Assembly (NCBI GenBank): GCA_913054485.1
Contig: CAJXHQ010000023.1
Span: 1-14,559, forward strand
DNA: 14,559 nucleotides
From: an uncultured Paracoccaceae bacterium
GTDB taxonomy: Bacteria; Pseudomonadota; Alphaproteobacteria; Rhodobacterales; Rhodobacteraceae
Reading direction: 5' to 3'
A program made the translations under genes and the position numbers. Shown here piece by piece: positions 1 to 7,142 of the stretch (position 1 is its first letter; every line of letters begins with the position of its first letter). The notes beneath the pieces are model-generated. The model worked only from the letters and a program-made list of their open reading frames with translations. It was not told the origin of the DNA and did no database searches.

Positions 1-1
1 C

Positions 2-502
2 GCCCGCTCCCGCCTGCGCTTCTGCGATCCCGCCTCTGATCCTGACACCACAACCCTCTGCGAAAAAGTCGAATTCCTCTCTGCCTCCACCGCGGGCAAT
101 GCCGAGCTGCCCCTGTTCATCGCCGTGACGGATGAAGTCGCCCCCTTGCAGGGGCTGTCCTTCTTTGGCGGCACCAACGGCGAGATGGATGAGATGCGCG
201 CCAAGGCGGATACCTTTGACCCCGAACCCTTCCTTGTCTTCACCTCGCTGGACGCACCCACACAAGCGGCCATCGACAATATGCGCCGCAAAGTGCCGGC
301 CATTGCCGGCGACTACCTGATCATCGCGCGCGGCTATGACGATCTGATCGCCCATGTGGGCAAGCTGAAAGCCGAATGGGAGTACCTGCAGGACAACGCC
401 TATATCCTCGCCCTGCAGATCATCGCGCTTTGCCTCGTCAGCTTTGCCGCCCCCTTCCGGCTTGGCAAATCACTGGTAGAGTTGCGAAAGCCCCGCCGCT
501 AG
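2..502 (+). CDS. Hypothetical protein with C-terminal membrane segment (5' partial)
   Basis: The reading frame is open from the first bases of the window, so the true start lies upstream. An internal GTG at 125 is in frame, but coding-like sequence continues before it, including two Cys residues (FCDP and TLCEK). The visible part is a soluble, acidic domain of about 135 residues followed by one hydrophobic stretch (AYILALQIIALCLVSFAAPF) and a basic tail ending in RKPRR. This suggests a C-terminally anchored protein with a short basic cytoplasmic end. I recognise no domain or catalytic motif. It is the first gene of a same-strand run with the thioesterase, which begins 33 bases downstream. Function unknown. 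Confidence 0.75.
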   Translation, partial: ARSRLRFCDPASDPDTTTLCEKVEFLSASTAGNAELPLFIAVTDEVAPLQGLSFFGGTNGEMDEMRAKADTFDPEPFLVFTSLDAPTQAAIDNMRRKVPAIAGDYLIIARGYDDLIAHVGKLKAEWEYLQDNAYILALQIIALCLVSFAAPFRLGKSLVELRKPRR

Positions 503-535
503 GGTGGGCAACAGCGCATAGAACAAGAGGCCGAC

Positions 536-943
536 ATGACCCCGCAGGACGCCCAAGCCATCCTATCCGAAAACTTCGCCGACTGGGTGCTGGCACTGGA
601 ACCGGAGGTGATCGAATGCTCCCCCGAACAGGTGGTGATCCGCATGCCGCTCTCGCCGAAACTCTCCCGCGTTGGCGGCATTGTCTCGGGCCAGGCGCTG
701 GCCGCACTGGCCGATACCGCCATGGTGATTGCGGCCTCGGCCCATGCAGGCGGGTTCAAACCCTTTGCCACCACGGACCTGCACACCCAGTTCCTGCGCC
801 CCGGCACCGGCTCGGCCATCCTCTGCACCGCCCGCGTGGTGCGTGCGGGGCGCGCACTGGTCTTTGCCCGCGCCGAGATGGCAGAGGCCGACAGCGGCAA
901 GATGGTCTCCACCGCCACCGCCACCTTCGTGAACCCCGCCTGA
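536..943 (+). CDS. PaaI-family hotdog-fold thioesterase
   Basis: The product is 135 residues, a normal length for single-domain hotdog thioesterases of the PaaI/YbaW type, which hydrolyse acyl-CoA or aryl-CoA thioesters in the cytoplasm. The core helix with VGG (46-48), GQALAALAD (52-60) and the following strand ATTDLHTQFLRP (78-89) match the family pattern in which a Gly-Gly turn precedes an Ala-rich helix ending in a catalytic Asp. Here that residue is D60, and the usual His of the HGG turn is Val. The ATG is preceded by AGAGG at good spacing. It ends 9 bases before the glycosylase start, consistent with co-transcription. The substrate cannot be told from sequence. Confidence 0.85.
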   Translation: MTPQDAQAILSENFADWVLALEPEVIECSPEQVVIRMPLSPKLSRVGGIVSGQALAALADTAMVIAASAHAGGFKPFATTDLHTQFLRPGTGSAILCTARVVRAGRALVFARAEMAEADSGKMVSTATATFVNPA

Positions 944-952
944 GGAGCCCCC

Positions 953-1609
953 ATGCGCAGCTTTGATGAGATCTACGCCATTTCCGCAGAGCGCCACGGC
1001 GGCCCGGACGCGCTGGAAGCCAGGCTGGTGAAGCCCGACCCTAAGATCACCAAACTGGCTGAGGACCGCTGGCTGTCGATCATGACCAAATGCATCTTCC
1101 AGGCCGGGTTCAACTGGAAGGTCATCGAAAACAAATGGGACGGTTTTGAAGAAGCCTTTGACGGCTTCGACGTCGGCCGCTGCGCCTTCATGGATGACGA
1201 AAAGTTCGATCAGCTGCTGCAGGATACCCGCATCGTGAGGAACGGCACCAAAATCGCCACCGTGCGCGACAATGCCGCCTTCCTGTTGGAGCTGCGTGAG
1301 GAAGGCGGCGCGGGTCAGGTGCTAGGCGGCTGGCCCGCCACCGATTACATCGGCCTTCTGGACATGCTGAAGAAACGCGGCAGCCGGCTGGGCGGCAATT
1401 CGGCGCAATATGCCATGCGCTTCGCAGGCCGTGACGCCTTTGTGCTGGGCCAGGACGGCACCGCGCGGCTGATCGCCGAAGGGGTGATCGACAAGCCCGC
1501 CACTTCAAAAACCGCGATGAAGGCGGTGCAGGCCGCCTTCAATGAATGGATGGACCAGTCCGGCCGGAGCCTGACCGAGATCAGCCGCGTGCTGGCTTTT
1601 AGCTGCTGA
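953..1609 (+). CDS. Tag-like DNA-3-methyladenine glycosylase I family protein, divergent
   Basis: The 218-residue product shows the Tag core: FQAGFNW (49-55), followed by a helix and GFEEAFDGFD (64-73), then DTRIVRNGTKIATVRDNA (91-108), which corresponds to the family's D.gIiRhr.KI..i..NA block. Tag enzymes remove 3-methyladenine from alkylated DNA as the first step of base excision repair. Two features differ from E. coli Tag, compared from memory. The N-terminal YHDxEWG region with zinc ligands is absent, and the residue aligned with the base-recognising Glu38 is Cys47, while W55 keeps the place of Trp46. The ATG has GAGGAG six bases upstream, and the stop codon directly abuts the next ATG. 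Family membership is secure. The exact substrate is not. Confidence 0.82.
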   Translation: MRSFDEIYAISAERHGGPDALEARLVKPDPKITKLAEDRWLSIMTKCIFQAGFNWKVIENKWDGFEEAFDGFDVGRCAFMDDEKFDQLLQDTRIVRNGTKIATVRDNAAFLLELREEGGAGQVLGGWPATDYIGLLDMLKKRGSRLGGNSAQYAMRFAGRDAFVLGQDGTARLIAEGVIDKPATSKTAMKAVQAAFNEWMDQSGRSLTEISRVLAFSC

Positions 1610-2290
1610 ATGCTGCGCCCCCTGCTCCTGTCCCTGCTGGTTCTGGCCGCCTGCGGGCGGCCGCTGACAGAACAGGAGCGCGCGCTGGCGGCACAAATCC
1701 AGGGCAGCAGCCTTGATGCCGGCCGGGTGCGGCTGGTCGAAGGCTCTCCGGCCGCTGCCGTCACCTTCCGCCGCCAGCCCCGGCCGCGCACCTCCTGCCG
1801 CGAGAAAATCCTGCCGCCGGTGGAAGCCGAGGTGGTCACCGTCACCCCGGCAGCCGTGGTGCTGTTCAACCGGATCTTCTTTTCGCGCGACTGGTACCTG
1901 GATGACTACGTGCCGGAGTACCCCGAAAAACTGCACCTGATCGAAGCAATGCTGCTGGCGCATGAGCTGACCCATATCTGGCAATGGCAGAACCGCAAAA
2001 CCACCGGCTACCACCCGCTGAAGGCCGCGGCCGAGCATAGCGCCTCCCCGGATCCCTACCTCTTTGATCTGGAAACCAAATCTGCCTTTCTGGACTTCGG
2101 CTACGAACAGCAGGGCGCCATCATCGGGGAATATGTCTGCTGCCGTGCGCTGGCCCCCAAGGCGCCCCGCACCAAGCGGCTGCACACAATGATCAGCGGC
2201 GCCATGCCGCTGTCACCCCTGCCGCAGAGCCGCGAGCATGATGTCTACCTGCCGTGGCGCGGCGTAGAGCTGCCGGGGATTTGCGGCTAG
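1610..2290 (+). CDS. Lipoprotein with HExxH metallopeptidase-like motif
   Basis: This is a 226-residue protein with a lipoprotein signal: a short hydrophobic stretch after MLRP and a lipobox V-L-A-A-C with C15 as the lipidated residue. The envelope-side domain contains AHELTH (117-122), a gluzincin-like HExxH zinc-binding motif, followed by WQWQN, and later GYEQQGAIIGEYVCC (164-178), where E166 or E174 could be a third metal ligand. The pattern resembles the putative metallopeptidase cores seen in DUF4157/Vgr-related proteins, but I cannot confirm the family. The ATG follows the stop of the Tag-like gene with no gap, so translation is probably coupled. A peptidase activity is inference only. 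Confidence 0.75.
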   Translation: MLRPLLLSLLVLAACGRPLTEQERALAAQIQGSSLDAGRVRLVEGSPAAAVTFRRQPRPRTSCREKILPPVEAEVVTVTPAAVVLFNRIFFSRDWYLDDYVPEYPEKLHLIEAMLLAHELTHIWQWQNRKTTGYHPLKAAAEHSASPDPYLFDLETKSAFLDFGYEQQGAIIGEYVCCRALAPKAPRTKRLHTMISGAMPLSPLPQSREHDVYLPWRGVELPGICG

Positions 2291-2293
2291 GCC

Positions 2294-3409
2294 TCACCCC
2301 AGCAGCTCAAACTCCGCCGCCGCGCAGATGCGCCCATTCACCTGAACCTCCAGCCGGTGCGCGCCGGGCACCAGTTTGAAGGTGGTCGCATCGCCCTTTA
2401 GCTTGTGCTTCTTCTTCAGGGTCAGTGCAGACCCTTCGATCACCGCCTGTTTCAGCTTGTGCACCTTGGGCGAGACTTTTCCGCCGGGACGCTGGAAATG
2501 GATGATGTAATCGACCAGCACCGGCTGGCGCGCCGGGGCCTCCAGCGTCACTGCAAACTCCAGCGCGCCGCCGATGCGGGCTTCAGCGGCGATCTCCACC
2601 GCCGCCTCAACCGGCGCATCGGGATCAAACCCCAGCATGGTCATTGCACCGGGATGGCCCGCCTTCACCAGCCCGCGCAGCGCATGGGACGCCATCCAGT
2701 CCAGCTCCGCGCGCTCTTGCCGGGCCGCCGCCTGCCACGCAGAAAGCCGGTCCAGTACCAAATCAGGATCTTTTTTCGTAATGTCGTTCAAATGGTTGGC
2801 GACCGATCTTGTCACATACCGGGTTCTGTCCTGATGCAGAACATCCAGCAAGGGCAGCGCATCCGCCAGCCCCAGCCCGACCGCCTGCCCCCAGGGCAGC
2901 CGCGACCGGGTGCCCTCGCTCACCAGACGGCGCACATGATAGCTGCCATGCGCCGCCCAACCCTCCATCCGCGCCAGCGTCAGTTCGGGCCAATGGTTCA
3001 GAAAGGGACGGATGGCCCATTCCATGGAAAAGCGCTGGGTGATTTCCTCCAGCAGGTCCAGCCCCAGTTCCGGGTGATCCGCCACCGCCTTGGCGGCCAC
3101 CAGATCACCCAGCGGCGCAAAGATGAAATCACCGAAATCATCATCGCTCTTTGACGGGTCCAACGGCGCCGGCAGGGCGCGCAGGATCACCGGTGCCGCC
3201 TCGGGCAGCGCATCCGGCAGATGCCCGGCCAGCACCTCGGCGATCCAAGTGATGCGCTCTTTCAGCTCCAGTTCCGGCAGCCGCGCCATCACCCGCGCCT
3301 CAAAACCGCCGGCGTCAAAACCCGCGCCCGCAGCAGCAAAAAGACCCGCCAGGTAGCGGGCCTTCTCAGCATTGAACAGCTGATCCTTCAGAGAGAAACC
3401 GCTGGCCAT
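2294..3409 (-). CDS. alkC: AlkC-type HEAT-repeat DNA alkylpurine glycosylase with C-terminal Ig-like domain
   Basis: The 371-residue product carries the AlkC signature region in its all-helical HEAT-like repeat half: FSMEWAIRPFLNHWPE (127-142), YHVRRLVSEGTRSRLPWG (157-174) and RYVTRSVANHLNDITKKDPD (197-216). The last ~105 residues (from about 265) are beta-rich and end in a sandwich-like segment, TTFKLVPGAHRLEVQVNG. This fits the AlkC subgroup described as having an Ig-like domain after the HEAT-like repeats. AlkC enzymes excise cationic N3-alkyladenines without flipping the base. The start ATG lies 3 bases after the SDR stop and has no good ribosome site of its own, suggesting coupling. It converges tail to tail on the lipoprotein gene with a 3-base gap, leaving no room for a terminator between them. 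Confidence 0.85.
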   Translation of the reverse strand: MASGFSLKDQLFNAEKARYLAGLFAAAGAGFDAGGFEARVMARLPELELKERITWIAEVLAGHLPDALPEAAPVILRALPAPLDPSKSDDDFGDFIFAPLGDLVAAKAVADHPELGLDLLEEITQRFSMEWAIRPFLNHWPELTLARMEGWAAHGSYHVRRLVSEGTRSRLPWGQAVGLGLADALPLLDVLHQDRTRYVTRSVANHLNDITKKDPDLVLDRLSAWQAAARQERAELDWMASHALRGLVKAGHPGAMTMLGFDPDAPVEAAVEIAAEARIGGALEFAVTLEAPARQPVLVDYIIHFQRPGGKVSPKVHKLKQAVIEGSALTLKKKHKLKGDATTFKLVPGAHRLEVQVNGRICAAAEFELLG

Positions 3410-3412
3410 GGA

Positions 3413-4192
3413 TTACAGCGTCGCGTTGACGCCGCCGCCATCCAAGAGGATGTTCTGGCCAACGATATAGCCTGAAAACTGCGAGCACAGGAAGGCACAG
3501 GTGGCGCCGAACTCTTCCTTCTTGCCGTAGCGGCCCACGGGAATGGTGGCACGGCGCTGCGCGGCGGCCTCCTCCATCGTGATGCCCTGGGCCTCGCTCG
3601 CCGCCGTATCGAGCGAGATCATCCGGTCGGTGGCATGGATGCCCGGCAGCAGGTTGTTGATGGTGACTCCGCTGCCCGCCACTTGCCGCGAGGTGCCGGC
3701 GACATAGCCGGTCAGCCCGGCACGGGCAGAATTCGACAGGCCCAGCACTGCAATCGGCGCCTTCACCGACTGCGAGGTGATATTGACCACCCGGCCCCAG
3801 CCGCGCTCCATCATGCCGGGCACCAGGGCCTTAATCATGGCAATCGGCGCCAGCATATTGGCGTCCAGCGCCTTGATGAAATCCTCGCGCTCCCAGTCGG
3901 TCCACATGCCCGGCGGCGGGCCGCCCGCATTGTTGACCAGGATATCCACGCCTTCGGCTTCCTTCAGCACCGCGGCGCGGCCTTCTTCCGTAGTGATATC
4001 GGCCGCCACGGTCACCACATCAACGCCGTGCTTCTCGCGGATCGCCGCAGCCGAGGCCTCCAGCGCCTCCGCGCCGCGGGCGTTCATCACCAGGTTCACA
4101 CCCGCTTCGGCCAGCGCCTCGGCGCAGCCCAGGCCCAGGCCTTTACTGGACGCGCAAACCAGCGCGCGCTTGCCGGAAATACCCAGATCCAT
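3413..4192 (-). CDS. SDR-family oxidoreductase-like protein with altered catalytic residues
   Basis: This 259-residue Rossmann protein has classical SDR size and layout. The cofactor loop is A14-S-S-K-G18-L-G20, where the usual first Gly is Ala. VNNAGG (86-91), the Asn of the active site (N112) and the catalytic-type Ser (NITS, S140) are present, and the C terminus YIVGQNILLDGGG is typical. The YxxxK pair is missing: the aligned residues are S153 and R157 in GLSNSARAGL. This matches an SDR subgroup with such substitutions that I recall from alphaproteobacteria. Catalysis, if any, would need a different acid/base. The start ATG has GGGGAGAG six bases upstream. It leads a two-gene unit with alkC. 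Confidence 0.88.
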   Translation of the reverse strand: MDLGISGKRALVCASSKGLGLGCAEALAEAGVNLVMNARGAEALEASAAAIREKHGVDVVTVAADITTEEGRAAVLKEAEGVDILVNNAGGPPPGMWTDWEREDFIKALDANMLAPIAMIKALVPGMMERGWGRVVNITSQSVKAPIAVLGLSNSARAGLTGYVAGTSRQVAGSGVTINNLLPGIHATDRMISLDTAASEAQGITMEEAAAQRRATIPVGRYGKKEEFGATCAFLCSQFSGYIVGQNILLDGGGVNATL

Positions 4193-4371
4193 GGAATCTC
4201 TCCCCTTTTCTCATGTTGTTGCCCCAGACCATGCACAGCCGCTGCGTGAATGGAACCCCCCGCAGCCACACCGGCGCCCCACTCTGGCCCAAATCACCGG
4301 GTAGTGATGCATGCAGTTCTGGCATTTCCGCCGCTTTCATGACATTTTCAGCCGCTGATGAGATCCTCAAG

Positions 4372-5376
4372 ATGACAACCCGCATGACCACAGCCACCGG
4401 CCATATCCACGCCCTGCCCGCCTACCGCGCCGAAGCGCTGCAGGTGGAAAGCGGTGCGAATATGGGCGACGTGCTCGGCGTGCTGGACGAGCTGATGCTG
4501 GATGACTCCTATGTGCTGCAGCCCGGTGCCGAAACGGCCCGCCTGGCCCTGGAAGCCCATCCCGACGGCCGGTTCACCATCGCCGCGGCCTCGGCCCTTG
4601 GCAGGCCGGGGGCTGCGCTGCACCTGGATTGCGCACTCAGCCTGATGGCGCCGGCCGGCACGATGGCCGAGGCGCTGGTGCTGGTGGAGACCGACAGCGA
4701 CGGCATGATCGCCGAGGTCTACCTGCTGCCGCTCACCCCCCTGCAGCCCAAAGAGCCCTACACGCTGGTGCGCGCCAGCCGCGAGGACGCCCGCAAGACC
4801 CTGGCCCAGGCCGCCAGTACCTCTTTCATCCGCGGCACCCGCATCACCCTGGCCACCGGTGCGCAGGTCAAGGTCGAAGAGCTGAAAGCCGGCGACCGGG
4901 TTCTGACCCGCGACGAGGGCGCTCAGGAGATCCACTGGGTCGGCCGCTCCACCCTGCGCGCCGAAGGCACCCTGGCGCCGGTGCTGATCAGCGCAGGCGC
5001 TCTGAACAATGCGCATGATCTTCTGGTCGGTCCGAACCACCGCCTGTTTGTCTATCAGCGCGCCGATGAGATCGGTGCAGGCGCTTCCGAGCTGCTGGTC
5101 ACTGCCCGTGATCTGGTCAACGGCACCACTGTCACCGTGCAGCAGGGCGGTTTCGCCGACTATGTTCAGATCCTGTTTGACGGCCACCACATCATTTATG
5201 CCGAGGGCATCGCCGCAGAATCCCTGCTGGTGGACCCGGTGACCGAACCCGCTCTGCCCGGCCGCCTGCGCCGCACCACTGCCCACCGCCGCGGCAGCCA
5301 TGGGGTCGAGGTCTCGCAGAGCCTGCTGGACCGTCCGGACGCGGTAGACGCCCTGAAACGCGCCTCGCTGCGCTGA
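4372..5376 (+). CDS. Hint-domain (Hedgehog/intein-like, Hint_2 type) protein
   Basis: From ATG 4372 the product is 334 residues. ATG 4384 is an equally possible start. The frame is open to 4213, but the upstream residues look non-coding. Residues 1-145 form an unrecognised N-terminal domain with no signal peptide. Residues 150-290 are a Hint domain: SFIRGTRI (151-158) opens it, then VKVEELKAGDRVLTRDEG (166-183) and IHWVG. GPNHRLFV (220-227) holds the block-B-like His, and HHIIYAEGIAAESL (272-285) closes it. The canonical first Cys of CFxxGT is Ser151. Hint_2 proteins are common in roseobacters, often at the end of large secreted proteins, but this one stands alone. Its role is unknown. Divergent from the SDR gene across about 180 bases. 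Confidence 0.8.
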   Translation: MTTRMTTATGHIHALPAYRAEALQVESGANMGDVLGVLDELMLDDSYVLQPGAETARLALEAHPDGRFTIAAASALGRPGAALHLDCALSLMAPAGTMAEALVLVETDSDGMIAEVYLLPLTPLQPKEPYTLVRASREDARKTLAQAASTSFIRGTRITLATGAQVKVEELKAGDRVLTRDEGAQEIHWVGRSTLRAEGTLAPVLISAGALNNAHDLLVGPNHRLFVYQRADEIGAGASELLVTARDLVNGTTVTVQQGGFADYVQILFDGHHIIYAEGIAAESLLVDPVTEPALPGRLRRTTAHRRGSHGVEVSQSLLDRPDAVDALKRASLR

Positions 5377-5498
5377 TCTTCGCCCATCGCGCCTTCGCGC
5401 AGCGGCAAATTTGCGCCAGCCCGGATAATAAGCGCACTTGCGGCCTACCGCCCGCGCCCTCTCTCCCCTACCTTGGGCCGCAAAACAATGAGGCCAAA

Positions 5499-6335
5499 AT
5501 GATCGAGCGGTGTATCCTCCTTCTGGGAGGTCTTTTGCTGATGGCAGGCACAGCCATGGCAGACAAAGCAGGCGTCGGTGCCTGGGAGAACTCCAGCAAT
5601 AAAACGCTGGAGTGGATCGAGGATTCCCCCGGCCTCAGCTGGTATTACAACTGGCGTCCCGATCAGATGTACAACAAGGGCAGCAGCCGCCGCACCGTCG
5701 AATTTGTGCCGATGATCCATTCTGCCAAAGACCTGCGCAAACCGGTAAAATCGGGCCGCAAGCCCAAGGCACTGCTGGGCTTCAACGAACCGGACGGGCG
5801 CGGCAGCCACCAGGCCGGCATGTCGCCGCAGAAGGCTGCACAGCTCTGGCCGCAGCTGGAAAAACGCGGGCTCCGCCTCGGCAGCCCCGCCACCACCGAA
5901 GGCCAGACCCTGGGGCGCAATTCCTGGCAGCGCCGCTTTATGAATGAGGTGGAAAAACAGGGTCTGCGCGTCGATTTCATGGCTGTGCATTATTATTCCG
6001 AAAACGGCAGCGTGAAGGAGTTCGAACGCTGGCTGCGCGCTGTTCATGCCGAGTATAAACGCCCGATCTGGGTCACCGAGTTTGCCCGCATCGACTGGCA
6101 CCGCCCCGGCGCGGTCACCCACGAGCAGAACGCCCGTTTCGCCGAGGAATCCATCGCCATGATGGAGCGCCTGCCCTTCATTGAACGCCACGCCTGGTTC
6201 GCCGCCAACCCCTACCCCTGGGGCGGCACGGTGCCCGAGATCAACCTGATCGACGACCGCCTGCGCCAGACCCCGACCGGCAAGGCCTTCGACCGCGCCC
6301 TCAGCCGCACCACCGGCCGCGGCCTCTCCGGCTGA
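5499..6335 (+). CDS. Secreted GH128-like glycoside hydrolase (putative beta-1,3-glucanase)
   Basis: The product is 278 residues with a Sec signal peptide (hydrophobic core about 5-17, likely cleavage AMA|DK after residue 21). The mature protein matches the glycosyl hydrolase catalytic-core family PF11790/GH128: SWYYNWRP (47-54), FVPMIHS (69-75), LLGFNEPD (92-99) with the likely acid/base E97, VDFMAVHYY (158-166) and PIWVTEFA (189-196) with the likely nucleophile E194, then a Trp-rich end (HAWFAANPYPWGG). Characterised GH128 members cut beta-1,3-glucans. A laminarin-type algal substrate would suit a marine bacterium, but this is inference. The start ATG follows TGAGG at six-base spacing. Confidence 0.85.
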   Translation: MIERCILLLGGLLLMAGTAMADKAGVGAWENSSNKTLEWIEDSPGLSWYYNWRPDQMYNKGSSRRTVEFVPMIHSAKDLRKPVKSGRKPKALLGFNEPDGRGSHQAGMSPQKAAQLWPQLEKRGLRLGSPATTEGQTLGRNSWQRRFMNEVEKQGLRVDFMAVHYYSENGSVKEFERWLRAVHAEYKRPIWVTEFARIDWHRPGAVTHEQNARFAEESIAMMERLPFIERHAWFAANPYPWGGTVPEINLIDDRLRQTPTGKAFDRALSRTTGRGLSG

Positions 6336-6349
6336 ATCGAAGGGCGGCC

Positions 6350-6386
6350 AAAAAATCGGGCCGGCTGCAGAAACGGCAACCGGCCC
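6350..6386 (-). terminator. Rho-independent terminator of the Gly/Asn-rich gene
   Basis: An 11-base arm (GGGCCGGCTGC, 6358-6368) and its partner (GCAACCGGCCC, 6376-6386) surround a 7-base loop. Read on the minus strand, the single imperfect position is a G-U pair and the hairpin runs into six U residues (A run at 6350-6355 on the given strand). It lies 24 bases past the stop of the minus-strand gene. The plus-strand side lacks a U run, so it mainly serves the minus-strand gene. Confidence 0.85.
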
Positions 6387-6409
6387 GGTTATTCAACTGA
6401 AATCAAGTG

Positions 6410-6688
6410 TTATTCCGCGGGCGGATCGTCGTCCCCGCCTCCGTCTTCACCGTTCTTGTTCGGCGTGTTGCCCTGCAGGTTTTCACCGCCGTTGCCGCCG
6501 CCATTGTCGATACGGCCGTTGTCTCCGCTAACGTTCAGCCCCTTGGGCACATTGCCCTGATAGCCGCCACCGGAGTCTTCCCAGCCGTTCTTGTTTCCAT
6601 TATCGACGCCGTTCCCGTTGCCGATGCCGGCAAATGCGGGGGCCGCCAGTGAAAGAATTGCTGCGGTCGATATGAGTAGTTTTCTCAT
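6410..6688 (-). CDS. Small secreted Gly/Asn-rich protein
   Basis: From ATG 6688 the product is 92 residues. It begins MRKLLISTAAILSLAAPAFA, a clear Sec signal peptide with an AFA cleavage site. The mature ~72-residue chain is low-complexity, rich in Gly, Asn and Asp, with recurring NG/GN pairs (GNGNG, NGNKNG, DNGGGNGGEN) and an acidic C terminus (DGGGDDDPPAE). It has no Cys and few hydrophobic residues, so it is probably disordered or metal/polymer-binding. The start is chosen because GGAG lies six bases upstream and the signal peptide starts exactly there. An upstream ATG at 6700 has no usable ribosome site. A strong terminator follows. No family recognised. The compositional match of signal peptide, ribosome site and terminator argues that it is real. 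Confidence 0.72.
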   Translation of the reverse strand: MRKLLISTAAILSLAAPAFAGIGNGNGVDNGNKNGWEDSGGGYQGNVPKGLNVSGDNGRIDNGGGNGGENLQGNTPNKNGEDGGGDDDPPAE

Positions 6689-6872
6689 GACTTTCTCCAT
6701 CTCCTCTTTCAGTGGCCGGAAGATCACCGCCGCTCACGGCTCAGTAAAGCCATCGTGAAAAGTAAATTTTCAACCAAGCAGCGAAGCATCCACTATCTCA
6801 GCCCCGTAAGCGCTGTTCACAAATTATTGCAGCCGCGCCTGGCGGCCTCCGACGCTTGCCGAGGGGCCGCGT
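6689..6872. other. Intergenic stretch upstream of the Gly/Asn-rich gene
   Basis: No gene is supported here. It should hold the minus-strand promoter of the small secreted protein gene. TTGAAA (minus strand, 6768-6773) with a weak GCTTTA-like element 17 bases downstream is the only candidate seen, and it is not convincing. This stretch is more AT-rich around 6755-6830 than its surroundings. Confidence 0.4.
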
Positions 6873-7037
6873 TTACCTGTCCGACTCATTCCCGAAGGGC
6901 GCCAACCGGAAGGCTGCAACATTCTCGCCGCCCGCGGCTTTGTCGCAAAGACGCGCAGCAAGGTTCGGTGCGGGGCCGATGGCCGCGTAGTCCAGCCGCC
7001 CTTCAAACCCGATCTGTCCCAAGGTTGCCGGCTTGCC
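6873..7037 (-). pseudogene. Remnant of a class III adenylate/guanylate cyclase catalytic domain
   Basis: On the minus strand a short frame contains ATLGQIGFEGRLDYAAIG, then NLAARLCDKAAGGENV. This is the highly conserved catalytic stretch of class III nucleotide cyclases (family pattern GYATLGQIGFEGR-DY-AIG-V-NLA-RLC). The match covers about 40 residues (roughly 6912-7031). The frame then ends at TAA 6873-6875 after an unrelated-looking tail. Upstream, the expected RIG(I/V)xSG strand is not recognisable. A functional domain needs about 170-200 residues, including metal-binding Asp residues that are absent here, so this is a decayed fragment. It sits head to head with the double-GAF gene. No other piece of the cyclase was found nearby. 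Confidence 0.65.
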
Positions 7038-7142
7038 GCAGCCCCGGCAGCAGCCCGCTTGACCCCGGGCCGCAAATGACCGCATCCTGACGGAACGGCC
7101 CGCCGCCAGGCGCGCCAATGTCCCAGTCAGAAGAGCCGCCAT

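Noticed and set aside
376..966. 196-residue open frame on the plus strand
   Set aside because: It overlaps the whole thioesterase gene in another frame and is Arg/Pro/His-rich, as expected of a shadow frame.
2405..3154. 249-residue open frame on the plus strand
   Set aside because: It is antisense to alkC, whose family signature is clear. The Gln/Arg/His-rich translation is not protein-like.
4348..5301. 317-residue open frame on the minus strand
   Set aside because: It is antisense to the Hint-domain gene, with shadow-like composition (many His, Gln and Gly) and no recognisable motif.
6755..7090. 111-residue open frame on the plus strand
   Set aside because: The composition is low-complexity Arg/Ser/Pro, there is no ribosome site, and it overlaps the cyclase remnant on the other strand, which has real similarity.
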